Shown piece after piece: positions 1 through 9,802 of a DNA stretch of 64,000 nucleotides. The stretch's first letter is position 1; each line of letters opens with the position of its first letter. The notes under the pieces are model-generated. The model was given only the letters and a program-made list of their open reading frames with translations, had not been told where the DNA came from and did not search any database. A program made the position numbers and the translations under genes. Source of the DNA: Bacillus aerolatus (lineage in GTDB: Bacteria; Bacillota; Bacilli; Bacillales; Domibacillaceae); NCBI RefSeq assembly GCF_009183655.1, contig NZ_WEIO01000009.1, forward strand, positions 62,001-126,000. The letters run 5' to 3'.

Positions 1-3000
1 AAGCGATTCGAAATTTCAAAGAATATGATAAAAACTGGACGAAAAATATACTTGAAGAATATGGAGAAGGCGTTTTCCTAATGGGTGAAGGAGAAGATGA
101 GGAGGCGATTTTGGAGGTCCATAGACAGAAATTCACAGATGATGTCATGATTCCGCCAGATCCCGATAAAGCGATTGGAGACTGGATTACATATCCGTAT
201 AATAAAGAAACAACTCTGCCTAAAATCCCTGCTCCCAAAGTATTCAAGCAAGGTTCCGATGAAATGGAAGTGCGTTTTGAAGAGGATCAGGAGCGGATGA
301 GATTATTCTATAAATGGAAAGCCGACTGGGGGGAATGGGCTGCTGAAGTCACCCGTATGAAAAGAGTGCAGACCCTATATGAAACCTTCTTTAAGATCAA
401 TCACGATTTCCAAGTAGAGGGAGAAGGGCTGGAACTTCTTCTAGGGGAAACGCTGTTCACCTGGAAACATGAAATTGATAGTATTAATCACCCTCTTTTT
501 ACGACAAAGCTTGATATTGAGCTGGATACTGATAAGGGCATCATTAAAGTAAAGCCAACGAACCAAGGATACAAGTTAGAACTTAATATCCTCAGCGGCA
601 TCCCGCTTCCAAACATGGAGGAAATTCAAAATATCGGAAGAACCGCCCGTTACAGAGATGTGATAGAAGAAGATGTAAAAGATTTGTCCAGTCAATTTAT
701 GCAGTTAGTGGATGCAAGCGGCAGAATATCTATAGATGGAGAAGACGTTGTTCCTGCTAAGGCTGCGGTTGCCCATTTAGATGAATATGTTCTGATATTA
801 AGAAGAAAAGATAATCAAATTATTAAAAATGATTTGGAGCAAATTGTTGAATCTATGCAGGAAGAAGAATTTGAGATCCCGGCTACGATTGATTCAATTG
901 TAGGAAATGATGTAATGATCAATGAACAAGAAAATGAAACAAAATGGGGGAGAGTTGCCTCTGATTTATACTTCCCACTAGCAGCTAATGAGGAACAAAA
1001 AGAGATTGCCAGACGATTAGCTTCGAATTATGGATTGACTGTGCAAGGACCACCTGGGACAGGGAAAACACATACGATTGCTAATATTGTTTCTCATTTA
1101 TTGGCTCACGGAAAGAAAATACTCATCACGAGTCAAAAAGAAAATCCGTTGAAAGTATTAAAAGATAAAATACCTGAAGAAATTCGGGATTTATGTGTTC
1201 CGGTATTAGGCGGCGGAAGAGATTCATTAAGAGAAATCGAAAAATCGATTCGGACGATCTCTGAGAAATTAGGAAATGTCTCAGTGGAAAAATTAGCTGT
1301 AGAAATTGACCAATCTAAAGCAGATTTGGACCAGAGCAGACGGAATGAAGCGAAGTACAAACACCAGCTATTAGAGTATAGTAAAAGCGAAAAGACAGAA
1401 GTGGAATACAAAGGTCACACGGTCACAAAAGCGAATATTGCGCAAATGCTGAATGAAGAAACCACTGATTATCACTGGATATTAGACAAGGTGGAATTGA
1501 ACTCAACTTTGCCGATAGCCTTAAAAGAATTCGAAGAAATGTGGGAATTGAGGGGCCTTCTTAAGAAAGAGGAATTATATCTTAAGGATGCTTCTCTTCC
1601 TAAAATGAATTTGCTAAAAAGCCCGGAAGAGATGAAGGCGTGGCTTTCCAAAGGCAAAAAGCTTAAAGATCAATATAATACTTCTATTATTCATACAGAG
1701 AAAGTTCTCTTTCCACGTGAAGCAGAGTATGCGCAGCAGCTTAAAACCGAACTCTCTAGAGTTATTGAATATAAAGAATGTTTTGAAGAAGGTACAGCAC
1801 TCCAGAAGGTATTAGATGATTATTTAGCAGGCGGAACACGAAAAGAAAGATGGGTTTCCTTCCTTTCTGACATCAAGACAAGAACAGAGGAAATGGCAGC
1901 TATTCATAAAGTCATTATCAACTATGATATCACGCTGCCGAATAAACCTGACTTTGAATTAGAGGCGGATATCTATTTGTACGGGGAACGATTGCGGCAA
2001 CAAAAGAAACCTAGTAAGCTGTTTACCCTCGTTAAGGGGAAAAATGCCAAATACTTATGGGAAACTTCGATCATCAACGGCCAGCCGGTTCGCAGTATTG
2101 AAGAAATTGAACTTTTGCAGCAGTATCTTCTTTTAAAGAAAAGGAAAGAGGAAGTTGTCCGGATTTGGAATGCAAATCTTAATGAAATCAATGGAGATCT
2201 TATTGATCCTGAAGACAAAAGAATCTTCAGCACGGTAGATAAAGAAAGGGAAACATACGAGAAAACAATGAGGCTGGGAGCACTAATCGAAGGATTAAAA
2301 GAAACATGCAGCCGTCTGACTCTGAACAATGCAGATTGGTTAAAACATTCCTTCTACAAAGAACTTCAGCAGGCTGTTGAACATGTATTTACCGTTCTCG
2401 CCTATGAATCGTGGGAACAGGAGTATAATCGCTATGTGGATGAGGTAAAAGCAATTCAAGACGAAAAGAATATTCATCCCATTGCTCAAGCTTTCCTGGA
2501 TGTCTTATTAGCAAAAGACGAAACAAAGTGGGAATCAATTGTAAAAGAACTGCAATTTTTTATGCATAAAAAAGAAGAAGTGATGCGCTTCTATGAGCTG
2601 TATCAGCCATTAGCTGAAATAGCGCCAAATACAGCTGCTTTTGTGATGGATATATTATCAAAAGATTTTCAGATTCCTAAAGACGTTGAAAAGTCATGGG
2701 AACTCAAGTCCTTGTATGATTGGATGACGGAAAATCAAGAGTTCGAAGCAGAACGAATAGAAAACAGTATCAAACAAGAACAGGATTATCAAAAGAAACT
2801 AATCACTGGAATCGTTGCTGACTCAACTTGGATGAATCAAATCAACCGGATTACAGAGACCCAAAAGAGAGCCTTAGTGGCATGGAAGAACTTTATTAAG
2901 CGATATGGTAAAGGAACGGGGAATAATAAGCGGTTTTTAGCAGACGCGCGCAAAGAGATGGAGAAAGCACAGTCAGCTATACCGGTTTGGATTATGCCAG

Positions 3001-4232
3001 TCAGCCAGGTCATTGAAAATTTCCCTATTTATAATGAAAAGTTTGATGTGATTATCTTTGATGAAAGCAGCCAGTGCGATATTATGTCTGTTCCTGTTTT
3101 GCTTAGAGGGGAAAAGATCGTAGTTGTAGGGGATGATGAGCAGATTAGTCCGTATGGAATTGGAACCAAGGATTCTGAAATTGAAGAATTGATTCAGCGA
3201 TATTTAGAAGGTGTGCCCAATAAGCGCTTATTTGACCACAAAATATCTTTATACGAAATAGCAGACCAAATATTCCCGAAAAGTGGACGACTTATGTTAA
3301 AAGAACACTTTAGGTGTGTTCCGGAAATTATTCAGTTTTCAAACGACTTAAGCTATGGCGGGCAAATGATTCCTCTTCGGCTGCCTTTTGAGAAGGGTAA
3401 ATTAGACCCTCCCGTTTTGGCTGTGAAAGTAGAAGAAGGGTACGTCACAGAAGGAAAAGAGGCGCTGAATTATCCGGAATCAGATAAAATTGTTGAAGAT
3501 ATAAAGGAGATGATTGCTGATCCTCAGTATGAGGGGCAAACGATGGGAATTATCACCTTGCAGGGCCATAAACAAGCAGCTCTTATTGAAAATAAAATTC
3601 GTGAACATATATCTGAAAGTGAGTTTGTAAAACGAAAGATTATTTGCGGCAATGCTTATAGCCTCCAAGGGGACGAGAGAGATATTATTTTCTTATCAAT
3701 GGTCGCAGCCAATAATCGACGCTTTATCGCTATGACAAAAAAAGCCCAACAGCAAACATTTAACGTTGCTGCAAGTCGTGCTAGAAACCAAATGAGACTG
3801 TATCATTCCGTTGAATTAGATAACTTGAGCAAAGATGATTATCGTTACCAGCTTTTGAGTTATTGTAAGAATCCAACTCGGGTAAATGATGTGGTGGCCA
3901 ATCTGGAAGAACAATGTGATTCCCCATTTGAGGTAGAAGTTCTTCGCATGGTCGTGGCCAAAGGTTATAAAGTGCAGCCACAAGTGCAAGTAGGAAGGTA
4001 TAAAATTGATTTCGTAATTGAAGGCATACGCGAACGATTAGCAGTCGAATGTGACGGAGAAAGGTGGCATGGACCTGAGAAATGGGAAGAGGATATGCAG
4101 CGTCAATATGACCTAGAAAGAGCGGGGTGGAAGTTCTGGAGACTAAGAGGAAGAGAATTCTATTTTAACAAAACCAAGTCTATGGAAAGCCTCTGGACAA
4201 AGTTAGAGGAACTTGGTATCGAGCATCAATAA
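1..4232 (+). CDS. Large SF1 (Upf1/DNA2-like) helicase with C-terminal Vsr/DUF559-like nuclease, 5' truncated by window edge
   Basis: The reading frame is already open at base 3 with no stop before the first ATG at 81, so the true start lies outside the window; at least 1,409 codons are visible. A Walker A motif (GPPGTGKT) sits near 1041-1070. The Walker B/DE motif (FDESSQ) and the GDDEQ motif lie near 3057-3140, so about 660 residues of charged, probably coiled-coil sequence interrupt the first RecA domain. Helicase motifs V/VI (LQGDERD, NVAASRAR) follow near 3665-3790. The last ~110 residues (from about 3910) resemble the Vsr/DUF559 endonuclease fold, with IDF and ECDGERWHG. Helicase plus Vsr-type nuclease fusions occur among predicted single-gene anti-phage proteins (DUF4011-helicase-Vsr class), but the N-terminus needed to place it is missing. 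Family is fairly sure; the defence role is inference. Confidence 0.8.
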   Translation, partial: AIRNFKEYDKNWTKNILEEYGEGVFLMGEGEDEEAILEVHRQKFTDDVMIPPDPDKAIGDWITYPYNKETTLPKIPAPKVFKQGSDEMEVRFEEDQERMRLFYKWKADWGEWAAEVTRMKRVQTLYETFFKINHDFQVEGEGLELLLGETLFTWKHEIDSINHPLFTTKLDIELDTDKGIIKVKPTNQGYKLELNILSGIPLPNMEEIQNIGRTARYRDVIEEDVKDLSSQFMQLVDASGRISIDGEDVVPAKAAVAHLDEYVLILRRKDNQIIKNDLEQIVESMQEEEFEIPATIDSIVGNDVMINEQENETKWGRVASDLYFPLAANEEQKEIARRLASNYGLTVQGPPGTGKTHTIANIVSHLLAHGKKILITSQKENPLKVLKDKIPEEIRDLCVPVLGGGRDSLREIEKSIRTISEKLGNVSVEKLAVEIDQSKADLDQSRRNEAKYKHQLLEYSKSEKTEVEYKGHTVTKANIAQMLNEETTDYHWILDKVELNSTLPIALKEFEEMWELRGLLKKEELYLKDASLPKMNLLKSPEEMKAWLSKGKKLKDQYNTSIIHTEKVLFPREAEYAQQLKTELSRVIEYKECFEEGTALQKVLDDYLAGGTRKERWVSFLSDIKTRTEEMAAIHKVIINYDITLPNKPDFELEADIYLYGERLRQQKKPSKLFTLVKGKNAKYLWETSIINGQPVRSIEEIELLQQYLLLKKRKEEVVRIWNANLNEINGDLIDPEDKRIFSTVDKERETYEKTMRLGALIEGLKETCSRLTLNNADWLKHSFYKELQQAVEHVFTVLAYESWEQEYNRYVDEVKAIQDEKNIHPIAQAFLDVLLAKDETKWESIVKELQFFMHKKEEVMRFYELYQPLAEIAPNTAAFVMDILSKDFQIPKDVEKSWELKSLYDWMTENQEFEAERIENSIKQEQDYQKKLITGIVADSTWMNQINRITETQKRALVAWKNFIKRYGKGTGNNKRFLADARKEMEKAQSAIPVWIMPVSQVIENFPIYNEKFDVIIFDESSQCDIMSVPVLLRGEKIVVVGDDEQISPYGIGTKDSEIEELIQRYLEGVPNKRLFDHKISLYEIADQIFPKSGRLMLKEHFRCVPEIIQFSNDLSYGGQMIPLRLPFEKGKLDPPVLAVKVEEGYVTEGKEALNYPESDKIVEDIKEMIADPQYEGQTMGIITLQGHKQAALIENKIREHISESEFVKRKIICGNAYSLQGDERDIIFLSMVAANNRRFIAMTKKAQQQTFNVAASRARNQMRLYHSVELDNLSKDDYRYQLLSYCKNPTRVNDVVANLEEQCDSPFEVEVLRMVVAKGYKVQPQVQVGRYKIDFVIEGIRERLAVECDGERWHGPEKWEEDMQRQYDLERAGWKFWRLRGREFYFNKTKSMESLWTKLEELGIEHQ

Positions 4233-4453
4233 TATATATGAAAAGAAATAACTCCTATGTTCGGAATGATGAGATTACATTAGGCAACACTGGTTAAAAT
4301 GGATTGCATTGTATTATTAGCATGCGTATTAAATTTCCCTCGATTTATTGTGGTGAGAGATTCTATTAGAGAAAATACTGCTGCATCTATTTTTATCTGC
4401 CATCACCGCCCAAGCCATGGGGAGTGTGTAGTGCAATTAGAATGGAGATGAAT
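4233..4453. other. Intergenic, no gene seen
   Basis: Between the helicase stop and the terminator hairpin I see no open frame with a ribosome-binding site and no recognisable RNA. Confidence 0.5.
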
Positions 4454-4488
4454 TTAAAGCAGACGCCTTTTGGAGGCGTCTGCTTTAA
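4454..4488. terminator. Bidirectional terminator between helicase and rnj
   Basis: A perfect 13-15 bp stem (AAAGCAGACGCCT paired with AGGCGTCTGCTTT) with a 5-base loop. It is flanked by A/T-rich sequence on both sides and separates two convergent genes. Confidence 0.85.
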
Positions 4489-4511
4489 TATATTTACTGC
4501 CAAATTTTTGG

Positions 4512-4521
4512 ATGGTGCCTG
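4512..4521 (-). repeat. CAGGCACCAT motif, copy 1
   Basis: On the minus strand this reads CAGGCACCAT, the 10-mer that also ends the two longer repeats at 18303-18312 and 20289-20298. The flanks here match less well. Confidence 0.35.
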
Positions 4522-4533
4522 GCGCTCTATCTT

Positions 4534-6213
4534 CTAAATTTCAATAATGACAGGGAGGATCATTGGCTTCCTCTTCGTTTGTTTGTATAGATATTGTCCC
4601 ACCGATTTTTTAATATTTTGTTTCATTGCATTCCACTGATGTACATTCGCTTCTTGTAAGTCGTTAATACTTTTTTTGACAAGACGATTAACCTCTTTTA
4701 GGAGATCATCCGAATCTCTTGCATATACGAAACCGCGGGAAATAGTATCAGGTTCTGAAACCATTTTTCGATCCATTTTATTAATCGTTATAACAATCAC
4801 TAGCATTCCATCTTCAGAAAGTTGTTTTCGGTCTCGTAATACAATGTCCCTGACATCCCCGATACCCATCCCGTCAACATACGTATCCCCCGACGGTATC
4901 TTCCGGGTCTGACGGGCAAGCGAGTTTTCAATATCGATGACATCCCCATTTTTAATGATAAACGTGTTTCCTTTCTCTACTCCAACGGATTCGGCTAACA
5001 GGCGGTGATGATGCAGCATTCTAAATTCACCGTGAATGGGAATAAAGTATGTTGGTTTCATTAATGTAAGCATGAGCTTTAAGTCTTCCTGATAGCCATG
5101 TCCGGAAACGTGCATTCCGGTTGTACTTCCGGAGCCATAAATCACTTTGGCGCCCAATTGAAATAAGTTGTCTATGATATGTGAAACACCACGTTCATTC
5201 CCGGGTATTGGAGAAGCCGCTAAAATAACGGTGTCTCCGGGTAAAATGGCTGCATCCCGATAATTTGCGCTGGCCAGGCGGGCAAGGGCAGCCAGTGGTT
5301 CTCCCTGGCTTCCCGTACATAGGATAGCTACCCTTTCAGGATCCATTTTACCGATTTCACGTGCCTCGACCATCATCCCATCAGGAACCTTTAAATAACC
5401 ACGTTCTATCGCAACAGATACAACATTAACCATACTTCGGCCGAGCAACGCCAGCTTGCGATTTGTCTTTAGTGCCGCATCAACTACTTGCTGAACACGA
5501 TTAACATTAGAAGCGAAGGTAGAGATAATGACTTTCCCTTGAGCTTTCATGAAGGCTTCTTCCATATGGTCACCCACTATTCGCTCTGTTGGTGTTAAGC
5601 CAGTCCGTTCTGCATTCGTACTTTCAGATAATAAAACTAAGACGCCTTGCCTGCCGATTTCGGCCATTTTATGAATATCCGAATATTGTTTATTCACTGG
5701 TGTTAAATCAAACTTGAAGTCCCCAGTATGGACGACATTTCCTTCGGGTGTATGAAAGACAATGCCTAGACAATCGGGAATACTATGGCTAGTTCTGAAA
5801 AAGGAAACCTTTATGTCCCCCAACTCAAGTATTGAATCCGAGTCAATCTGAACGAGTTTCGTATCCCTTATGAGCCGATGCTCTTCTAATTTTAATTCAA
5901 TTAAACCTAGTGTAAAACGTGTAGCATAAATAGGTACATTTAATTTCCTTAAGAAGTAAGGAATACCACCGATATGATCTTCGTGCCCATGTGTCACAAT
6001 TAAAGCTCGGATTTTATCTTTATTCTCTTCTAAGTAGGTAATATCAGGGATAATCAAATCAATTCCCAACAAGCTCTCATCTGGAAACTTGCCGCCACAG
6101 TCGATGATAATGATATCGTTAGAATATTGGACTGCGTACATATTTTTACCGATTTCGTTTATGCCGCCTAAGGCGAAAATGGATAATGTATCATCATTGG
6201 TTTTCAATTTCAT
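4534..6213 (-). CDS. rnj: Ribonuclease J
   Basis: 559-residue metallo-beta-lactamase/beta-CASP ribonuclease, the usual RNase J length. The zinc motif HGHEDH is at residues 75-80. GDFKFD, the CTGSQGEP segment and the SGHG motif follow, and the C-terminus ends TKRKPMILP like RnjA. In Bacillus these enzymes are 5'-3' exonucleases and endonucleases of mRNA decay and RNA maturation. I chose the ATG at 6213 over the upstream ATG at 6228 because homologues align from this Met and GAGGAGG lies just before it; the spacing is short, so 6228 remains possible. It stands alone and is convergent with the helicase. Whether it corresponds to RnjA, RnjB or an extra paralogue cannot be told from context. Confidence 0.92.
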   Translation of the reverse strand: MKLKTNDDTLSIFALGGINEIGKNMYAVQYSNDIIIIDCGGKFPDESLLGIDLIIPDITYLEENKDKIRALIVTHGHEDHIGGIPYFLRKLNVPIYATRFTLGLIELKLEEHRLIRDTKLVQIDSDSILELGDIKVSFFRTSHSIPDCLGIVFHTPEGNVVHTGDFKFDLTPVNKQYSDIHKMAEIGRQGVLVLLSESTNAERTGLTPTERIVGDHMEEAFMKAQGKVIISTFASNVNRVQQVVDAALKTNRKLALLGRSMVNVVSVAIERGYLKVPDGMMVEAREIGKMDPERVAILCTGSQGEPLAALARLASANYRDAAILPGDTVILAASPIPGNERGVSHIIDNLFQLGAKVIYGSGSTTGMHVSGHGYQEDLKLMLTLMKPTYFIPIHGEFRMLHHHRLLAESVGVEKGNTFIIKNGDVIDIENSLARQTRKIPSGDTYVDGMGIGDVRDIVLRDRKQLSEDGMLVIVITINKMDRKMVSEPDTISRGFVYARDSDDLLKEVNRLVKKSINDLQEANVHQWNAMKQNIKKSVGQYLYKQTKRKPMILPVIIEI

Positions 6214-6310
6214 ATCCTCCTCATTCAATTAAATATTTTTAGTATTCCCTAATATTTATTGATTGATAAAAATTTTTCGATGGATATGAAAGAGCCGGGG
6301 ATTTAGAAAC

Positions 6311-6396
6311 GGCAGTGCCCATGCTGATCAAGTGTACAAAGAAAAGGTTAAAAAAGAAAACAGCCTCCATTTCCGAATATATTCGGTGGAGGCTGT
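6311..6396. pseudogene. Decayed copy of the 3' end and hairpin of the small gene at 9388
   Basis: Bases 6311-6360 match 9481-9530 at about 40 of 50 positions. They are followed directly by a hairpin (6360-6396) whose sequence, including TTTCCGA and TCGGTG, matches the hairpin at 9607-9640. About 70 bp between the two blocks in the other copy are missing here. This is a relic of a duplicated small gene; no coding capacity remains. Confidence 0.6.
6360..6396 (-). terminator. Terminator of the TetR gene
   Basis: The stem ACAGCCTCCA/TGGAGGCTGT encloses a second perfect palindrome (CCGAATATATTCGG). On the minus strand the stem is followed by TTTTCTTTTTT, so it ends transcription coming from the tetR gene. 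Confidence 0.75.
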
Positions 6397-6500
6397 TACT
6401 GGTGAATGGATAGTTACTTCAACTTTCACATATGAAATAGTTAATTGGCTCATTTGTATTTGGATTCGAATGCTTCTCATTTCTGTTAACGATAGTCTAT

Positions 6501-7382
6501 TTAAGTAAAATAACTTGCAGCCAGTTGATCCAGCTTTTGAAGCTCTTTTTCTCCAAAAAACACTTGTCCCGCTTTCAAAGAAAAGAGGGCGCTTTCAATC
6601 AGAAATTTCCTGGGGTTTTTTGAGTGCAGCAGTTCATCTTGCACAAAGTCTAATAACTCGATGTATCTTGAATTTTCTTCAGGATGGTTTAAAGCTTTTT
6701 TTAATACTAATATCGTATGACAAAGCTTCTGCTGAAGCGCTTGATCGGTTTTTTCACAATCAGGCAGCCAGTTGTCTAAAAACTCAGGCTGAATTAATTG
6801 ATCACCTGCTTGTGCCACCTCGTTCACCATCTTTACTGCCCGCTCTACACTATAACGGACCACTTGTTGGATACTAACAGTGGATTCGTGCACCATCGCA
6901 TAATATTTAAGGTTTTGGTGTAAAATCCCCATAAACATAATGGCGCAGTCCAACAAATAGGGCTCCTTGCTTTCGTCGAAGATATCCATGAATCGACGGT
7001 GTACCCAGTGAAGCATTCTCAATTGACCTTCCTTTATAAATTGTTTAAGATCCGGATCATTCGAAACAAGCACTTCTTCGAAAAGGGTAATTAACTTATT
7101 TGTTCGGTTCGTCTCCACCTGCAATTCGATTTGTTTAACAAAGATCCCAATGTCAGAAGGGCTCCGACCAATGAGTAACTCATTTCGATCTTTTTCTAGT
7201 CTTTTGTAAAGTGTTTTAAAAAGAGCGATTAATAACTCGTTTTTAGACGAAAAATAATTATAAAATGTTCCTTTAGAAATTCCGCTAAAGTTTAAAATGT
7301 CTTGAATAGATGTTGCTTGGAAACCTCTGTCAATAAATAGTTGATGGGCCATTTTTATGACATGCTGCTTTCTGTCGTTCAT
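6501..7382 (-). CDS. TetR-family transcriptional regulator
   Basis: 293 residues, longer than typical TetR proteins (about 190-210). The N-terminal helix-turn-helix is clear at residues 8-55, with GFQATSIQDI and the recognition helix region SGISKGTFYNYF. The long C-terminal ligand domain is not recognisable by eye. The start is well supported by AGGTGAT upstream. It is divergent from the drug exporter at 7572, with 189 bp between them, so it most likely represses that gene and itself. Confidence 0.88.
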   Translation of the reverse strand: MNDRKQHVIKMAHQLFIDRGFQATSIQDILNFSGISKGTFYNYFSSKNELLIALFKTLYKRLEKDRNELLIGRSPSDIGIFVKQIELQVETNRTNKLITLFEEVLVSNDPDLKQFIKEGQLRMLHWVHRRFMDIFDESKEPYLLDCAIMFMGILHQNLKYYAMVHESTVSIQQVVRYSVERAVKMVNEVAQAGDQLIQPEFLDNWLPDCEKTDQALQQKLCHTILVLKKALNHPEENSRYIELLDFVQDELLHSKNPRKFLIESALFSLKAGQVFFGEKELQKLDQLAASYFT

Positions 7383-7429
7383 AGATTATCACCTAAAATT
7401 TTAATTGGACTACCTGTATAGAAATCATA

Positions 7430-7549
7430 GTACATTACTTTTGAGGTTTATACAAATCCAGTAAATAACGGAGTGTTTTTTTATTGCATTACTTGAACTC
7501 TTGGTATATGATAAGTTTCTATGTGAAACAAGAGTACAAAATAATGTAC
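7430..7549. promoter_or_regulatory. Divergent control region with candidate TetR operator
   Basis: A good SigA promoter for the exporter reads TTGCAT (7484-7489), 17 bp, TATGAT (7507-7512). Just downstream of the expected start point is GTAC-N8-GTAC (7534-7549). Its half GTACATTA recurs in the opposite orientation at 7430, on the regulator side. These are candidate operator half-sites; binding is inferred. Confidence 0.55.
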
Positions 7550-7571
7550 CGAGCGTATAGGGGGAAAAACA

Positions 7572-9101
7572 ATGGACGATTCCATAAAAAAGACTGATCG
7601 TGCACCGTATGGGATTCTTGCTATCCTAATGATCGGAGCCTTTATTACTTTTTTAAATAATACATTATTAAATATTGCACTTCCTTCGATAATGAAGGAT
7701 CTTGACATTGGACCATCGACAGTACAGTGGCTGACGACTGGTTTTATGTTAGTGAATGGGATATTGATTCCAACAACCGCATTCTTAATTCAAAAATATT
7801 CTGTTCGAAATCTATTCTTAACAGCCATTGGTTTATTTACGTTGGGAACGGTTATTGCCGGCTTTGCTCATGTCTTTCCATTATTATTAGCCGGTAGAAT
7901 GGTTCAAGCTTCCGGATCAGCGATCATGATGCCACTATTAATGAATGTCATGCTAATTAGCTTTCCAGTGGAAAAAAGGGGAACAGCCATGGGGTTTTTC
8001 GGTTTAATTATGATGGCTGCTCCCGCAATAGGCCCAACTTTATCCGGCTGGATTATTGAACATTATGACTGGAGAATGCTTTTCCATTTTGTCACGCCTA
8101 TTGCAATTATTGTTTTATTAATTGGCTTTTTCCTGCTCAAGGATAAAAAAGATAAAGTTGATATTCGCCTTGATTTCTTTTCGCTTCTGTTATCAAGTGC
8201 GGGCTTTGGCGGTTTGCTATATGGGTTTAGCTCTGCAGGCAGTAAAGGCTGGGACAGCCCGCAAGTCTATGTCCCAATCATCGTTGGTATCATTTCTTTA
8301 ATTTGGTTTATTGTGCGTCAATCAAAGCTGGAACGGCCAATGCTTAATTTCGGGGTCTTTAAATATCCAATGTTTGCTTTATCATCGTCCATTACTATGG
8401 TTCTTAATATGGCCCTGTTTTCCGGAATGTTATTACTTCCTATCTATGTTCAAACCATACGTGGGATCTCTCCAATGGATGCGGGGTTATTGATGCTGCC
8501 GGGAGCGATTGTCTTGTCTCTCATGTCACCAGTCACCGGTAAATTATTTGATAAGCTTGGAGGCAAAATATTAGCTGTCATTGGTTTGGGCATTACAACG
8601 GTAACAACTTATTATTTCAGTAAATTAACATTAGATACTACGTATACCCATTTAGTGATTTTAAATGCCGTGCGGATGTTTGGGATATCGATGGTGATGA
8701 TGCCAGTTTCGACAAACGGTTTAAATCAGCTGCCAGCGCGCTTCTATCCACATGGCACTGCGATGAACAACACATTAAATCAAGTTTCTGGTGCCATTGG
8801 TACGGCGCTGTTAGTCACACTTATGTCCAATCGTACGGAAACACATGCCGCTGAATTGGCAGAAAATGCAATGAAACATGCGACGGGGCAGCCAACAGCA
8901 GCAGCTCTAGCTGAAATGAAACAACAAATTGCTATGAAGGCCATGTTAGAGGGAATTAATGATGCTTTCTTCGCGGCGACCTTTATTGCTAGTGTTGCGT
9001 TTGTTCTTGCTTTCTTTATCAAACGAGCCAAACAAGCGGAAGATCCATTAGAAGAAAAAACATCCGGTAAAAAAATGGCCGCTAAATTGGCGAAGAATTA
9101 A
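7572..9101 (+). CDS. lmrB: MFS drug exporter, DHA2 family (LmrB-like)
   Basis: 509 residues with about 14 predicted membrane helices, as in the DHA2 drug:proton antiporters. The N-terminal half is very close to Bacillus LmrB: NNTLLNIALPSIM, the WLTTGFMLVNG segment of the second helix and the motif C-like GPTLSGWIIEHYDWR. LmrB exports lincomycin and puromycin in B. subtilis; the substrate here is unknown. AGGGGG precedes the ATG. The divergent TetR gene makes it an inducible efflux pump. The C-terminus carries a long charged cytoplasmic tail. Confidence 0.85.
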   Translation: MDDSIKKTDRAPYGILAILMIGAFITFLNNTLLNIALPSIMKDLDIGPSTVQWLTTGFMLVNGILIPTTAFLIQKYSVRNLFLTAIGLFTLGTVIAGFAHVFPLLLAGRMVQASGSAIMMPLLMNVMLISFPVEKRGTAMGFFGLIMMAAPAIGPTLSGWIIEHYDWRMLFHFVTPIAIIVLLIGFFLLKDKKDKVDIRLDFFSLLLSSAGFGGLLYGFSSAGSKGWDSPQVYVPIIVGIISLIWFIVRQSKLERPMLNFGVFKYPMFALSSSITMVLNMALFSGMLLLPIYVQTIRGISPMDAGLLMLPGAIVLSLMSPVTGKLFDKLGGKILAVIGLGITTVTTYYFSKLTLDTTYTHLVILNAVRMFGISMVMMPVSTNGLNQLPARFYPHGTAMNNTLNQVSGAIGTALLVTLMSNRTETHAAELAENAMKHATGQPTAAALAEMKQQIAMKAMLEGINDAFFAATFIASVAFVLAFFIKRAKQAEDPLEEKTSGKKMAAKLAKN

Positions 9102-9387
9102 ACTTTTATGTTTAATCGGCAGTGCTTAAATACGACTCTAATCATAAACAAATTTAAAAAGGTAACTTCTTCATTTTTAATCTTTATTTAAACCTTATGT
9201 ATGAGGAGCTGGTTTCATCATTAGTTTTTGAAAGATTACGCTTGCTGGATTTCTTTAGTGTTTGGGGCTAGTTTTTCATTCTTTATTAAGTGGTTTTAAA
9301 GGTCTTTTTTGACAAATAAATGAAAAAAGCCATGACGTATATTTCTACTTTCAATTCTCATACTAAAGAAAAGAAGGAGGGATACTT
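9102..9387. other. Intergenic, no gene seen
   Basis: AT-rich DNA between the exporter and the small spore-type gene. No supported frame or clear hairpin was found. Confidence 0.4.
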
Positions 9388-9570
9388 ATGGCAAAACGAA
9401 CTAAGAAAAATGATGCAGAACAAAAGAATAAACAAGGGTTTGACTCCAGCAAAGCCGATTCAGAATTCGGCAAAGAATTTGGCAGTGCAAATGCTAATCG
9501 GGCACACAAAGAAAAGGCTAAAAAAGAAAGGGCATCCAAAAACCAAGGGCAATGGAACGGAATGAATTGA
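9388..9570 (+). CDS. Small basic protein, possibly a gamma-type small acid-soluble spore protein
   Basis: 60 residues, extremely rich in Lys, Ala, Asn, Glu and Gln, with no hydrophobic core. The ribosome-binding site AGAAGGAGG is excellent. The segment FGKEFGSANANRAHKEKAKK recalls the EFA-type repeats of gamma-type SASPs such as SspE, which are amino-acid reserves in spores, but the match is weak. A degenerate relic of its 3' end lies at 6311. An overlapping frame from 9320 uses the same DNA without a ribosome-binding site and was set aside. A spore role is a guess. Confidence 0.7.
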   Translation: MAKRTKKNDAEQKNKQGFDSSKADSEFGKEFGSANANRAHKEKAKKERASKNQGQWNGMN

Positions 9571-9602
9571 TTTACCTTTATAATTCTCAATAACAGAAAG
9601 AA

Positions 9603-9641
9603 AAAAGCCTTCATTTCCGAGTATAGTCGGTGAAGGCTATT
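9603..9641. terminator. Hairpin after the small spore-type gene
   Basis: AGCCTTCA/TGAAGGCT stem enclosing TTTCCGAGTATAGTCGG. The T-run is on the minus-strand side, so its role for the plus-strand gene is unclear. It is the sister of the hairpin at 6360. Confidence 0.5.
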
Positions 9642-9802
9642 AATAATGACGTGAGATTGACTCAACTTTCGAATGATGTGCAAATAGCAGCATCAAATAT
9701 TGTATTGATACCGTTTTTATTTGCATGTCGCTTAATAACGATTTTAACTTACGTAGTTTTTATTTGAAGAGAAATAGGCGTTTACATTCAAGGACAAGCC
9801 CC

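Noticed and set aside
9320-9565. 81-residue frame overlapping the small spore-type gene
   Set aside because: No ribosome-binding site at its start and a low-complexity translation; the frame from 9388 has AGAAGGAGG and a natural composition.
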